From Altericroceibacterium endophyticum (GTDB lineage: Bacteria > Pseudomonadota > Alphaproteobacteria > Sphingomonadales > Sphingomonadaceae): DNA of 64,000 bases. Location: the NCBI RefSeq assembly GCF_009827595.1, contig NZ_WTYT01000003.1:124001-188000 (forward strand), read 5' to 3'. Every line of letters starts with the position of its first letter. Position 1 is the first letter of the stretch. The position numbers and the translations under genes are program-made. Positions 1 through 9,063 of the stretch are shown piece after piece. The notes below the pieces were generated by a model. It was not told where the DNA came from. It did no database searches and saw only the letters and a list, made by a program, of their open reading frames with translations.

Positions 1-1
1 A

Positions 2-196
2 TTGGCCAGCTTTGGTCATCCATACCGATCGACCAAAGGCAAACCCGGCGGCGGCCTGGGTCTGTTTCTGCTGGTAAATGTGTTACGCAAGATGGGTGGT
101 CAGGCGCAGGCGGAAAACCGCGAGCAAGGCGGTGCCCGGGTGTTTATGGAATTGCCGCTGAAAGCGCTCGCCTATGAACGGAGAAAAACCGAGTGA
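2..196 (+). CDS. Sensor histidine kinase, C-terminal end (RegB/PrrB/ActS type), partial
   Basis: This is the 3' end of a gene cut by the left edge of the window. The visible 64 residues hold the glycine-rich G2 part of a HATPase domain (GKPGGGLGLFL, about residues 13-23), followed by the last beta strand and a short basic tail. The HATPase binds ATP to phosphorylate a conserved His in the missing part. The stop overlaps the GTG start of the next gene by 4 bases, so the two are translationally coupled. The following regulator is of the RegA/PrrA/ActR type, so by context this is the cognate redox-sensing RegB/PrrB/ActS kinase. The sensory part cannot be seen, so that assignment is inferred. Confidence 0.8.
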   Translation: MASFGHPYRSTKGKPGGGLGLFLLVNVLRKMGGQAQAENREQGGARVFMELPLKALAYERRKTE

Positions 197-738
197 CGCA
201 GGAAAATGCAGAAAGCGGACTGCTGGCCATCATTGAGGATGATGCAGCGTTTGCCCGCACATTAATCCGTTCCTTCGAACGCCGTGGTTACAGCACGATT
301 CACGCCCGTAGCCATGACGAACTGACCGATCTGCTGCGGCAGTATCAGCCGGATTTTGCGGTGGTGGATCTCAAGCTGGAATCCTCCTCCGGCCTCTCTT
401 GTGTCGAGGCGCTCCGCGATTCTGACGAAACCATGAAAATCGTGGTGCTGACGGGCTATGCCAGCATCGCCACAGCGGTTGAGGCCATCAAGCTGGGGGC
501 AAATTATTATCTCGCCAAACCTTCCAATACGGATGACATAGAGGCCGCATTCTCGCGTAAGGAAGGCGATGCCAATATCGAACTCGATGGCCGGCAATCA
601 TCGCTCAAGACTCTGGAATGGGAACATATTCACCAGACTCTGATCGAAAACGACTTCAATATATCGCAGACCGCGCGGCGCCTGGGCATGCACCGCCGCA
701 CTTTGGCTCGTAAACTGGAAAAGCGGCAAATCCGCTAA
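193..738 (+). CDS. regA: Response regulator transcription factor, RegA/PrrA/ActR type
   Basis: A 181-residue two-domain regulator. The receiver spans about residues 10-115, with an acidic pair at D17-D18, phospho-acceptor D59, T87 and K109. A short linker leads to a Fis-type helix-turn-helix at about 145-181 (SQTARRLGMHRRTLARKL). This short receiver-plus-Fis layout is characteristic of RegA/PrrA/ActR, which control respiration, carbon and redox genes in alphaproteobacteria. The GTG start lies inside the end of the upstream kinase gene (GTGA overlap), giving one operon. The symbol follows the family; the target genes in this organism are unknown. It converges on ugd with only 3 bases between the stops. 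Confidence 0.85.
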   Translation: MTQENAESGLLAIIEDDAAFARTLIRSFERRGYSTIHARSHDELTDLLRQYQPDFAVVDLKLESSSGLSCVEALRDSDETMKIVVLTGYASIATAVEAIKLGANYYLAKPSNTDDIEAAFSRKEGDANIELDGRQSSLKTLEWEHIHQTLIENDFNISQTARRLGMHRRTLARKLEKRQIR

Positions 739-741
739 GGA

Positions 742-1908
742 TCAATCCGACCCGAAAAGATCGCGGGTGAAGACCTTGTCGACCACATCCCGAATATCAT
801 CGGTCACGCGATTGGCGACGATCACGTCGGACTGTTCTTTGAACGCTGCCAGATCATTCACCACCGGTGAATTGAAGAAATCTTCGGTTTCCAGCACGGG
901 TTCATAGACAATCACCCGGATTCCTTTGCCCTTTACCCGCTTCATGATCCCCTGAATCGAAGACTCACGAAAATTGTCCGAGCCCGCTTTCATCACCAAA
1001 CGATAAACACCCACTGTTTGCGGGTTCCGGGCGATGATGCGTTCGGCAATAAAATCCTTCCGCGTGGAATTGGCATCCACAATGGCGCGGATCAGATTTT
1101 GCGGCACCTCGGAATAATTGGCCAGCAACTGCTTCGTATCCTTCGGCAGGCAATAGCCGCCATAGCCAAAGGAGGGATTATTATAATGGTCGCCAATCCG
1201 CGGATCGAGCCCCACACCATCCACGATCTGCCGCGTATCCATCCCATGCGCCATGGCATAGCTGTCGAGCTCGTTGAAAAATGCAACCCGCATGGCGAGA
1301 TATGTGTTGGCGAACAGTTTGATCGCCTCTGCCTCTGATGGATTGGTGAACAGCACCGGAACGTCGGTTTCCAGCGATCCATCCAGCAGCAATTGCGCAA
1401 AACGTTCAGCCCGCTCCGAACGCTCCCCCACAATGATGCGGGAGGGATGGAGATTGTCGTAAAGCGCACGTCCTTCGCGCAGGAACTCGGGCGAAAACAG
1501 CATTTGCTGTGTGCGCATTTCGCTGCGGATTCCCTCGATATAGCCAACCGGGATGGTGGACTTCACGACAATGGTCGCTTCCAGATTGACCGCCATCACC
1601 GCGCGGATCACGTGTTCCACAGACGACGTATCGAAGGAATTGGTGTCGCTGTCATAATTGGTCGGGGTGGCCACGATCACGAAATCGGCATCGGCATAGG
1701 CCGCCACGGGATCAGTCGTTGCAGTCAGGTCTAGCTGTTTATTGGCGAGATAATCCTCGATCTCCGCATCCACGATCGGACTTTCGCCCCGATTGACCAT
1801 GGCCACGCGTTCTTCGCTGATATCGACGGCAACAACGTTATTTTTCTGTGCCAGAAGTACCGCGTTGGAGAGACCAACATAGCCCAGACCTGCAACCGCA
1901 ATTTTCAT
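742..1908 (-). CDS. ugd: UDP-glucose 6-dehydrogenase
   Basis: A 388-residue nucleotide-sugar dehydrogenase that oxidises UDP-glucose to UDP-glucuronate with two NAD+. It has an N-terminal Rossmann motif GLGYVG (residues 7-12), FSPEFLREG near 138-146, and the catalytic cysteine C253 in [10 protein letters not shown], followed by the UDP-binding C-terminal domain. From memory of the family it is very close in length and sequence to the short enterobacterial Ugd. I chose the ATG at 1908, which begins directly with the Rossmann strand; the frame is open 10 codons further upstream. No other exopolysaccharide gene is adjacent, so the product's fate (capsule, glycolipid or lipid A decoration) is not shown here. 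Confidence 0.9.
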   Translation of the reverse strand: MKIAVAGLGYVGLSNAVLLAQKNNVVAVDISEERVAMVNRGESPIVDAEIEDYLANKQLDLTATTDPVAAYADADFVIVATPTNYDSDTNSFDTSSVEHVIRAVMAVNLEATIVVKSTIPVGYIEGIRSEMRTQQMLFSPEFLREGRALYDNLHPSRIIVGERSERAERFAQLLLDGSLETDVPVLFTNPSEAEAIKLFANTYLAMRVAFFNELDSYAMAHGMDTRQIVDGVGLDPRIGDHYNNPSFGYGGYCLPKDTKQLLANYSEVPQNLIRAIVDANSTRKDFIAERIIARNPQTVGVYRLVMKAGSDNFRESSIQGIMKRVKGKGIRVIVYEPVLETEDFFNSPVVNDLAAFKEQSDVIVANRVTDDIRDVVDKVFTRDLFGSD

Positions 1909-2037
1909 AGATGCCTTAACCCCGGTAATTCTGCGCAAACCCTATTGTGCCGCACTGCAGCAAATAAAGGTAAATTCTTTTCATGTATCGCCAGCGCGTT
2001 AAGTGCGCCGCATATTTATCAGCCAAAGTCATCCCGC

Positions 2038-2895
2038 TCAGGTCGCTGGAATGGTCCCGGTCATCAACAAGGCCAGCAATCCCAGCCCCGCCACGATCCG
2101 ATAGATAACAAAAGGGAGGTAATTCCTGGTCGAAACGATTTTCAGAAAGGCGACGATCACCCAATAGCCAACCACAAAGGCGATGGCAGTCGCCAAGGCA
2201 GTCGGGCCCGGTCCAATGGGCCCCCAATCATTCCAGCTCTTCGCCAATTGGTAAAAGCCCGATGCAAGCACTGCCGGAATCGCCAGCAGAAAGGAATAAC
2301 GCGCCGCTGCCTCACGCGTGTAGCCCATGATCAGTCCGGCACTGATTGTCCCGCCCGAGCGGGATACGCCGGGGATGAGGGCCATGGCCTGCGCAAATCC
2401 GAAGATGATCCCGTCGCGCCAACTCAGGCTTTTCAGCGGTTTCACCCGCGCGCCCCACTTGTCCGCCGCGCCGAGTACCAGAGCGAACAGGATCAGCATT
2501 GTCGCGGTGAGATAGAGATTGCGCAGGCTGGTTTCGATGGCATCCTTGAAGGCGAGGCCCAGAATCGCGATCGGCAATGTCCCGATAATCACCAGCCAGC
2601 CCATCCGCACATCCTCGGCATCTTCCGGACGGCGCGCCTTGGTGAAACTGCGAAGCCATGCCATCGCAATGCGCCAGATATCCTTGCGGAAATACAGCAG
2701 AACGGCCGCTTCTGTCCCGATTTGCGTGATCGCGGTAAAGGCCGCGCCCGGATCCTGTCCGGAGGGCAAAAACGCCCCAGCAATCCGCAAATGGGCGCTC
2801 GAGGAAACCGGCAGAAACTCGGTCAGCCCTTGTACCAGACCCAATATAGCCGCCTCAAACCACTGCCCGCTTGATGAAATCATCGAAATTGCCAT
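2038..2895 (-). CDS. uppP: Undecaprenyl-diphosphatase UppP (BacA family)
   Basis: An integral membrane phosphatase that recycles undecaprenyl pyrophosphate to the monophosphate for peptidoglycan and O-antigen synthesis, and gives bacitracin resistance. Both signature motifs are visible: the N-terminal EFLPVSSSAHL and the C-terminal PGVSRSGGT, separated by several hydrophobic helices. The length of about 285 residues is typical. The frame is open to 2973, but the upstream part is polar and unlike the family; I start at an ATG at 2895, and an ATG at 2883 (MISSSGQWFEA) is equally possible. It is transcribed divergently from the MscS-like gene. Confidence 0.92.
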   Translation of the reverse strand: MAISMISSSGQWFEAAILGLVQGLTEFLPVSSSAHLRIAGAFLPSGQDPGAAFTAITQIGTEAAVLLYFRKDIWRIAMAWLRSFTKARRPEDAEDVRMGWLVIIGTLPIAILGLAFKDAIETSLRNLYLTATMLILFALVLGAADKWGARVKPLKSLSWRDGIIFGFAQAMALIPGVSRSGGTISAGLIMGYTREAAARYSFLLAIPAVLASGFYQLAKSWNDWGPIGPGPTALATAIAFVVGYWVIVAFLKIVSTRNYLPFVIYRIVAGLGLLALLMTGTIPAT

Positions 2896-3093
2896 TCCTG
2901 CTAAGGCCTTATTCCTTGGCCAGTGCTGCGCCGCGCCATGATTAGACAGGCTGCCGCTACGTAGCAACCGCAAAGCCAGATGCCCTTATTTCCCTTCCAC
3001 GCCCACCAGAGACCAGAGAAAGCAAGCATTTGCGCACGGTTGCGATCAGCCGCGGGGTTCAATTCCCTTCGGGCCATCGCTAAATGCATCGCC

Positions 3094-4338
3094 ATGGACA
3101 CACTCATCGAAATTTCGGCCTGGGCCAGAGACGAAAACTGGATTCAGGCGGCGATTGGGCTCGGACTGCTCATCGGCGCAGCGCTGCTGGCCAATTATGT
3201 CGTTAAAAAGGTGATCCTGCGCTTCGCCCTGCGTCTTTTGCCTGAAGAGGGTAAACCGCTGGGGACGATCGCCGGGCGGCTCGCCAATATCATCCCCGCC
3301 CTGATCATCACGGGCGGGATACAGGCTGTGCCGCATCTTCCCGATGAACCGGTCGCACTGGTCGAAAATCTGGCCGCGGCCTTTGTGATCCTCACTCTGG
3401 CCCTCGCCATAAGCAAGGCTCTTGATCTGATAAACCAGATCTACGCCCGCCGGCCCGATGCGCATACACGGCCAATCAAGGGCTATCTGCAGCTGCTGAA
3501 GATTCTGGTCTTTGTCGCAGCAGGCATCCTGATGATTGCCGCATTGATGCAGCAATCGCCGCTGCTGCTGCTTTCCGGTCTGGGCGCAATGGCCGCCGTT
3601 GTCATGTTGGTGTTCAAAGACACGATCCTGTCACTGGTGGCTTCGGTTCAGCTTACTTCCAACGATATGCTGCGCGTAGGTGACTGGATCGAAATGCCGC
3701 AACTGAATGCGGATGGCGATGTGATCGATATCGCCCTGCACACCGTCAAAGTGCAGAATTGGGACAAGACGATCACCACAATCCCGACGCATCGGCTGAT
3801 TTCGGAAAGTTTCCGCAACTGGCGCGGAATGCAGGATTCTGGTGGCCGGCGGATCAAGCGCTCGCTCAATATCGACAAGAACACCATCCGCTTCCACACG
3901 GAGGATGAAATTGCCGCGCTGAAGCGCTTCGAATTGCTGGACCGCTATTTCGACCGCAAGCAACAGGAACTTGACCAGTGGAACAGCGCCCATGGAACAG
4001 CCGATCCGGTCAATATGCGCCGGATGACCAATATCGGCACGTTTCGCGCCTATGTGGTCGCCTATTTACAGGCGAATAATCAGGTCTGGGAAGATATGAC
4101 GCTGATGGTCCGTCAATTGCAACCCACGCCGCAGGGCCTGCCGTTGGAAGTCTATTGCTTCGCCCGCACCACGGCATGGGAAAGCTACGAAGCGATTCAG
4201 GCGGATATTTTCGACCATCTGCTAGCCATATTGCCCGAATTCGGACTGCGCCTTTTCCAGGAACCGAGCGGTCAGGATATGCGTCAACTCGGCGCCTTCA
4301 GGCAGACCGAAACTATACCCGGCCAGAGCGGCACCTAA
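3094..4338 (+). CDS. Mechanosensitive ion channel, MscS superfamily (YbdG-like)
   Basis: A 414-residue inner-membrane protein with four to five hydrophobic segments in the first ~170 residues. They end in the pore-lining helix (LLSGLGAMAAVVMLVFKDTILSL) and are followed by the MscS beta domain and a long soluble C-terminal part. Length and the stretch SGGRRIKRSLNID match the YbdG/YnaI branch, miniconductance channels that respond to membrane tension. The ATG at 3094 is preferred because the open frame upstream (from 2980) is low-quality basic sequence. The last codon overlaps the convergent metallophosphoesterase gene by 4 bases. The physiological gating threshold cannot be inferred. Confidence 0.85.
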   Translation: MDTLIEISAWARDENWIQAAIGLGLLIGAALLANYVVKKVILRFALRLLPEEGKPLGTIAGRLANIIPALIITGGIQAVPHLPDEPVALVENLAAAFVILTLALAISKALDLINQIYARRPDAHTRPIKGYLQLLKILVFVAAGILMIAALMQQSPLLLLSGLGAMAAVVMLVFKDTILSLVASVQLTSNDMLRVGDWIEMPQLNADGDVIDIALHTVKVQNWDKTITTIPTHRLISESFRNWRGMQDSGGRRIKRSLNIDKNTIRFHTEDEIAALKRFELLDRYFDRKQQELDQWNSAHGTADPVNMRRMTNIGTFRAYVVAYLQANNQVWEDMTLMVRQLQPTPQGLPLEVYCFARTTAWESYEAIQADIFDHLLAILPEFGLRLFQEPSGQDMRQLGAFRQTETIPGQSGT

Positions 4339-5192
4339 TGAACCGGTGGATCGGTCCGCGGAACATGACCCGCGGGCGCCACCGGATCACCCGGATCGCG
4401 CGGCGGCCGGGCATCTTCCGGCACATCGGCAATCATCATGGCATCGCTCTTTAAATGTTCGAGGTTGCGCACGCGCACCGTCAGATTTTCACCATCCCAG
4501 GCCAATTCATTAAAGCTTGGCGGGGTGGAGCGCAGACGCTGGGACAGCGTGCCTGCGCCGATCATGCGCACCGGCCCGGCATCGGTGCGCTGCACCAGAT
4601 CAAAGGCATCATGAACATGGCCCGATAATACGGCGAGTACGCCGCGCCGGGCGAGTTCTGTCAGCGCCTTCTGTCCGCCATGGGTCAACGCCGTACCCTT
4701 CGTGCCCACTTCCACCAGCGGATGGTGAACTGCGACCAGCGCGCGCGTTCCAGTCGGCAGATTGTCGAGTGTCGTCAGGCATTTGCGCAAGGCACGGTCG
4801 GTCACCCAGCCCTTTGACCAATTGAGGCGCGGCTGTGCGGGGACCGCCGTTTTCAAAGGAACGATGGCAAGGCCCGGCAAATCGATTTCACGTTCCACCA
4901 GCTCTTCAATCGCATGGAAGCGCTTATAAGGTGTGACGAAGCGTTCAAACAGGTTGAAATAGGGCATGTCGTGATTGCCGACTTCGACCGTGACTGGCGC
5001 ATCGAGACTGCGAATCCAGCGGCAGGCCGCCGAAAATTCGCGGTGCCGGGCCCGCATGGTCAGGTCACCCGTAATCGCCACCGCATGCGGTTTGCGCTGC
5101 GCCACTTCCTTGCGGACCCAATCCAGTGCGCGATTGTCCTCCAGCCCGAAATGGATATCGCTGAGATGAAAAAGAAGCCGCGTTTCAGTCAT
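4335..5192 (-). CDS. Metallophosphoesterase family protein
   Basis: A 285-residue calcineurin-like phosphoesterase. The dinuclear metal motifs are in order: D12-x-H14 in SDIHFG, GD at 42-43, the GNHD motif at 72-75, and GHVHDAF near 190. This layout fits the class III cyclic-nucleotide phosphodiesterase-like group, but the substrate is not determined by these motifs. Its start overlaps the end of the upstream lipid-kinase gene by 8 bases, so the pair is an operon and probably acts in one pathway, for example turnover of a phospholipid or a phosphorylated metabolite. No signal peptide is seen, so it is cytoplasmic. Confidence 0.85.
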   Translation of the reverse strand: MTETRLLFHLSDIHFGLEDNRALDWVRKEVAQRKPHAVAITGDLTMRARHREFSAACRWIRSLDAPVTVEVGNHDMPYFNLFERFVTPYKRFHAIEELVEREIDLPGLAIVPLKTAVPAQPRLNWSKGWVTDRALRKCLTTLDNLPTGTRALVAVHHPLVEVGTKGTALTHGGQKALTELARRGVLAVLSGHVHDAFDLVQRTDAGPVRMIGAGTLSQRLRSTPPSFNELAWDGENLTVRVRNLEHLKSDAMMIADVPEDARPPRDPGDPVAPAGHVPRTDPPVH

Positions 5193-6039
5193 TAAATTCT
5201 GTCGCCATCAAGTCCACGCCGCATTCCACCAATCGCAATTCCTCATCCGCTGCGCCTGATCGGGGCTCACCATCCACCAACATATCGATCGGCCCGCCAT
5301 CCATGGATCCTGCGGTAACTGCGGCATATTGCCCCAGATTATCATGCGGTCCTTCGCGAAAATTCTGTTTCAGCAGGGCGAGCCCTTGTCCCAGATAATC
5401 GCGCGGTGTCTCGGCATGATAGGCAGCCACTTCGATCCCGCTATCATATGGCGTGAACATCAGCAGCGGATATCCCTGAGGACGGCCAAGCGGCGGATCG
5501 GAGCAGCGCACCATCGGCGCCGAAAGGCTGGTTTCGACAGCTTCAGCCACACCATCGGCCATCGCCTTGATATTGGCATCACGCATCGCCTCACGCACTT
5601 CATTCCATGCCGTCGCGGGCCCCATCAGCAAGCCAGCCAGCGCGTCACCGCCCTGAGAGCGCACGACGCCGGGGCGCAGTTTTTTTGCCTGCCCGTTAAT
5701 CACAGCATCGAGCACCTCTGCGATTGTCCGGTCACCATGCAGCCGATGATAAAGCAGGTTCATCGTACCCCCGGGCAGAACCAGGACGGAACCCTCCCAC
5801 CCATACAGGCCCGTAACCAGAGCATTAATGGTGCCATCGCCGGTAAAAACGGCCACCATCGGAATGCTGGCGGCATCCAGATCGGCGCCCGTGGGCAGAT
5901 CTTCATCCGGAAAACAAATCACACGTTCGATCGAGAAGCCGGCCTTCGCGCAGCATTCTTCCAGACTCTCAAGTTCCGGATCGGTGTTGCTGCCGCTGGC
6001 CGAATTCACCACCAGCCAGATTGCCCCTGCGTTCTTCAT
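5185..6039 (-). CDS. Diacylglycerol kinase-family lipid kinase
   Basis: A 284-residue protein of the diacylglycerol/sphingosine/ceramide kinase superfamily. An N-terminal VVNSASG motif (10-16), GDGT at 67-70 and the glycine loop PGGTMN at 89-94 form the nucleotide-binding catalytic domain; the C-terminal beta-rich half is also present. Sphingomonads make glycosphingolipids, so ceramide or sphingoid base is a possible substrate alongside diacylglycerol; the sequence alone does not decide. It is co-transcribed with the downstream phosphoesterase (8-base overlap), suggesting a kinase/phosphatase pair. Confidence 0.8.
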   Translation of the reverse strand: MKNAGAIWLVVNSASGSNTDPELESLEECCAKAGFSIERVICFPDEDLPTGADLDAASIPMVAVFTGDGTINALVTGLYGWEGSVLVLPGGTMNLLYHRLHGDRTIAEVLDAVINGQAKKLRPGVVRSQGGDALAGLLMGPATAWNEVREAMRDANIKAMADGVAEAVETSLSAPMVRCSDPPLGRPQGYPLLMFTPYDSGIEVAAYHAETPRDYLGQGLALLKQNFREGPHDNLGQYAAVTAGSMDGGPIDMLVDGEPRSGAADEELRLVECGVDLMATEFND

Positions 6040-6076
6040 GTCAATTAATCGCTTCAGCCCGTCTGCAAGTTCCCAT

Positions 6077-6367
6077 TTAGATCCGCCGGGTTAGAATAAG
6101 CCAGGCAGAAAAGGCGTTCACTACGCTATAGGCGAAATAGGCCCAGCCCCAGGCTGGATATCCATTGGCTGCCAGCAGCAAAGCGCCGAGCAGAACGAGA
6201 AACTCTGCGACCAGACTGATCCGGCCGCCCAGCATATGCACAAACCACGGGACCTCCCCAAGCAGTGGGTGGCGGCTCTCCAGCACTGCCTTGTGCAGCG
6301 CGAAATTGAGCGTTCCGAGGATAAATATGATCAGGACTGCCATTGCCGGGTGATTGTGCCCCGACAT
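6077..6367 (-). CDS. Small conserved membrane protein of unknown function
   Basis: A protein of about 96 residues from the ATG at 6367. It has three hydrophobic stretches: AMAVLIIFILGTLNFAL, ISLVAEFLVLLGALLLAA and YFAYSVVNAFSAWLIL. These are likely transmembrane helices joined by short loops, and the protein ends in a basic RRI tail. An upstream in-frame ATG at 6385 would add six residues. It lies 37 bases upstream of the lipid-kinase gene on the same strand and may share its transcript. I do not recognise the family and assign no function. Confidence 0.6.
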   Translation of the reverse strand: MSGHNHPAMAVLIIFILGTLNFALHKAVLESRHPLLGEVPWFVHMLGGRISLVAEFLVLLGALLLAANGYPAWGWAYFAYSVVNAFSAWLILTRRI

Positions 6368-6573
6368 TCGTCGATTGCCAATCACCGTTTGCCGATGGTG
6401 CCATGTTGTTCGTCGACAGATGTAATCGTTAGTCGGCTCTGGTGTGCTGACGAACGAAACTTGCGCGAAAACACCCCCATCGTTTCGTATTCATTCTCTT
6501 GCGCCGCGACGCCATCCAGTCCCGAAACCCGGTGATCGCGGCGCAACCTGACTTAGACGGAGGAGAATTGGAC

Positions 6574-6870
6574 ATGAAATCGCATATCGCCCTTATCGCA
6601 GGTGCTCTGGCCTCGGTCTGTGCCGCCAGCCCCGCTCTGGCCGCTCAGCCAACCGAACGCGTACCTTATCACGATCTCAATCTGGCAACGCCTGATGGCC
6701 AGGCCGAATTGCAGAAGCGGCTCGACAAGGCGACATATCGGGTTTGCCGTTTCGATGAAGATGGTAATCTGAAGACCGCGCAGCAGGAACATGCCTGCTA
6801 TCGCGAAGCCCGCCAGGAAGCCGCATTGCGCATGGCCAAGGCCGTCAGTGAAAACCGCCTCGGGGGATAA
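6574..6870 (+). CDS. UrcA family protein
   Basis: A 98-residue exported protein. The signal peptide is clear (MKSHIALIAGALASVCAASPALA, cleavage after ALA). The mature part has a conserved pattern: a VPYHDLNLATPDGQAELQKR stretch, then two cysteines (VCRF and HACYREAR). That matches the UrcA family, common in sphingomonads and of unknown function. The ATG at 6574 is chosen because a strong GGAGGAG ribosome-binding site lies just upstream and the signal peptide begins there. A strong terminator follows, so it is probably monocistronic. Confidence 0.8.
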   Translation: MKSHIALIAGALASVCAASPALAAQPTERVPYHDLNLATPDGQAELQKRLDKATYRVCRFDEDGNLKTAQQEHACYREARQEAALRMAKAVSENRLGG

Positions 6871-6894
6871 TTGACAACCATGCCAGAACCAGCC

Positions 6895-6925
6895 GGGCGC
6901 CCCCATCGAAGAGGGCGCCCTTTTT
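6895..6925 (+). terminator. Rho-independent terminator of the urcA-like gene
   Basis: An 8-bp GC stem, GGGCGCCC at 6895-6902 pairing with the identical palindrome at 6913-6920, with a 10-base loop, followed directly by TTTTT. It begins 24 bases after the stop codon. Confidence 0.9.
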
Positions 6926-6976
6926 GTTGTCTGCGTTATTTTTCGATGGGTAGAATTATAGAGCGCAGCCGCGCGT

Positions 6977-7723
6977 TCAGCGACCAGCCATGGCCTTGAC
7001 CTTGCGCAGATAGGTCCGCCCGATCCGCAGGTTTTCACCGCTGTCCAGCTCGACGCACCAGACCCCCAGCCCTTCATGCTTCAGGCCGCGAATACGGTCG
7101 CGCCGCAAGATGGTGGAGCGATGAATGCGGATGAATTGCGCAGGGTCCAGCCCTTTTTCCAGACCGGCAATGGTCTGCAACAACAAGTAGCTTTCTTCCC
7201 CGACATGCAACCGGACATAGTCCCGCTCGGCGTCGATACGATCAATCTGGTCGGCATCGAGACGCAGCAATTCGGACCGGTGCGGAACCCAGAACTCGGT
7301 GGTCCAGTCGCTGGCCGGAGCATGCCCATCGCTGCCTGACAGGCGCGCAAAGGCACGGCCAATGGCGCGCGTCAGGCGGTCACGTGCCACCGGCTTCAAC
7401 ACATAATCGACCGCTTCCAGATCGAACGCATCGACCGCGAAATCCTCATGCGCTGTAACGAAGATGATCGCGGGCTTCCTGGCTCTGCCAGCCAGTTCTC
7501 TGGCGACGGACAGGCCATCCATTTCCGGCATGGTCATATCCAGCAGGATCAGATCCGGTTCCAGCTTTTCAGCCAGACGCAGACAGGCCGCGCCATCGCT
7601 GGCCGTGCCGATCACGGTGATGTCGTCCAATTCCGCACAGATGACCTGCATCCGCTCAATCGCCAGCGGCTCATCATCGACAATCAATGTCCGCAAGGGA
7701 GCCCCCTGCTCCGCGTCACTCAT
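6977..7723 (-). CDS. LytTR-family response regulator
   Basis: A 248-residue regulator. The receiver domain spans residues 11-125, with acidic D16-D17, phospho-acceptor D62 and K110. A C-terminal LytTR DNA-binding domain follows (about 140-245), with typical strands and the segment RIHRSTILRRDRI. LytTR regulators bind paired 9-bp direct repeats. Its start overlaps the end of the upstream sensor kinase by 8 bases, so they form a cognate two-component operon. The signal is unknown; in sphingomonads such pairs are often linked to envelope or nutrient responses, but nothing adjacent here confirms that. Confidence 0.9.
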   Translation of the reverse strand: MSDAEQGAPLRTLIVDDEPLAIERMQVICAELDDITVIGTASDGAACLRLAEKLEPDLILLDMTMPEMDGLSVARELAGRARKPAIIFVTAHEDFAVDAFDLEAVDYVLKPVARDRLTRAIGRAFARLSGSDGHAPASDWTTEFWVPHRSELLRLDADQIDRIDAERDYVRLHVGEESYLLLQTIAGLEKGLDPAQFIRIHRSTILRRDRIRGLKHEGLGVWCVELDSGENLRIGRTYLRKVKAMAGR

Positions 7724-8957
7724 TCCCCGTCCTTTCCTGACCGATCAACGGTATCCGGATATGGGTGGCATAGCCGCCCTCCACTTTTCCGGACACGATA
7801 CTGGCTTCCTCGCCAAAGCGTGCCTCAAGCCTTTCACGCACATTGGCGAGTCCGATGCCGTGGCCCTGCTGCGTGCTCTTGTTCTGCCCGTTGCCATCAT
7901 CCGCAATCGTAATCAGCAAGCGGCCATATTCTTCCCGCGCCGAAAGCGTGATGGTCACCTGGCTGGTGGATGTCGCAACCGCATGTTTCACCGAATTTTC
8001 GACCAGGGGTTGCAGAATCATCCCCGGTACACAGGCTTCGGCCACATTGTCGGGCAATTGATAATCGGTTTTCAGGCGCTGAGGAAAGCGGACCGCCTCG
8101 ATTTCAAGATAGAGCTGCTGCAGCGCAAATTCCTGCCGCAAGGGCACATCCGATGTGGGATCGCCCGCCAGACTGCGGCGGTAAAACACGGAAATGGTCT
8201 GGATCATCCGTTCGGCGGCGTCATTTTTGCCCGTCAGCACCAGGGCTGACAGGGAATTGAGCGTGTTGAACAGGAAATGCGGATTGACCTGATAGCGAAG
8301 GCTGCGCAGCTCCGCCGCCTTCGCCGCCCGGCGGTAGTCGCCTTCTCGCCGCTCGGCCGCACGCGCCTTTTCCCCGGTCAGCAAGGCCAGATAGAGGGCG
8401 CACCATGCCAGCAGCATGAAATAGCGCGCAAAGGACAATTCGGCCAATTGTTGCCAGGCCACTTCCTGTTCGGGTTGCCGGTCGATGGTGATCATCTGCG
8501 CGCCGCCGGTTTCGGCACTAGGATCAAGCGTGCCGACATCGGGCCGGGGAACCTCGACCAGCAGATCTCCATGATCATCGCGGCGAAATTTCAGCGCCTG
8601 CTTTTCGTTCAGCCGCTCCAGCATCTGTTCCTGCATATCAGCAAAGGCGAGCTGATTGGCCTGCGCCATCAACACCGCCACCGGCAGCGAAAGCAACAAT
8701 GCTGCGGCGATTTTGGCCCATAATGGCTGGCGATCGAACAATCGCAGAATCAGCCAGAAACCAATGGTTATCAGAATGCCGGCCAGTGATGCCAACGCGC
8801 GGCGGCCGAGCAATTCCTGTTCGAAACCGAAATCGAACATTTGCGCGCGCAAAGTCGACAGAATGAAATAGCAGAACCAGAGGCCCACAATCGAAGCGAG
8901 CACCATGCGGAAGGATACGTGCCCGCTATCGCTATCCCTGTCAGATTTTCTATCCAT
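7716..8957 (-). CDS. Membrane sensor histidine kinase, LytS/YehU type
   Basis: A 413-residue kinase from the ATG at 8957. Four hydrophobic segments are visible, three near the N-terminus and one just before the kinase core (FARYFMLLAWCALYLALLTG). The His_kinase domain carries the H-box NPHFLFNTLNSL, typical of the partners of LytTR regulators, followed by a HATPase with the N box (LQPLVENSVKHA) and a DDGNG/GIGLANVRERL region. A periplasmic loop of roughly 100 residues lies before the last helix and could sense a ligand. The longer reading frame to 9149 would run into the fumarase gene and is rejected. It is coupled to the downstream regulator. Confidence 0.88.
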   Translation of the reverse strand: MDRKSDRDSDSGHVSFRMVLASIVGLWFCYFILSTLRAQMFDFGFEQELLGRRALASLAGILITIGFWLILRLFDRQPLWAKIAAALLLSLPVAVLMAQANQLAFADMQEQMLERLNEKQALKFRRDDHGDLLVEVPRPDVGTLDPSAETGGAQMITIDRQPEQEVAWQQLAELSFARYFMLLAWCALYLALLTGEKARAAERREGDYRRAAKAAELRSLRYQVNPHFLFNTLNSLSALVLTGKNDAAERMIQTISVFYRRSLAGDPTSDVPLRQEFALQQLYLEIEAVRFPQRLKTDYQLPDNVAEACVPGMILQPLVENSVKHAVATSTSQVTITLSAREEYGRLLITIADDGNGQNKSTQQGHGIGLANVRERLEARFGEEASIVSGKVEGGYATHIRIPLIGQERTGNE

Positions 8958-9063
8958 CCTGCCTGTAATAGCGGCCAATCCCGCCCGCGCCAGCACGGCA
9001 ATCGAGCGGGATTGGCCTTTGGTCGAAAAACCCTCCGGGGAAATTAGCCGGAGAATCGATCCA

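Noticed and set aside
720-736. Terminator-like AGCGG/CCGCT hairpin at the end of the RegA-like gene
   Set aside because: A 5-bp stem lying inside the codons and without a T-run; too weak.
1945-2874. A 309-codon plus-strand open frame opposite uppP
   Set aside because: Antisense to the UppP motifs EFLPVSSSAHL and PGVSRSGGT.
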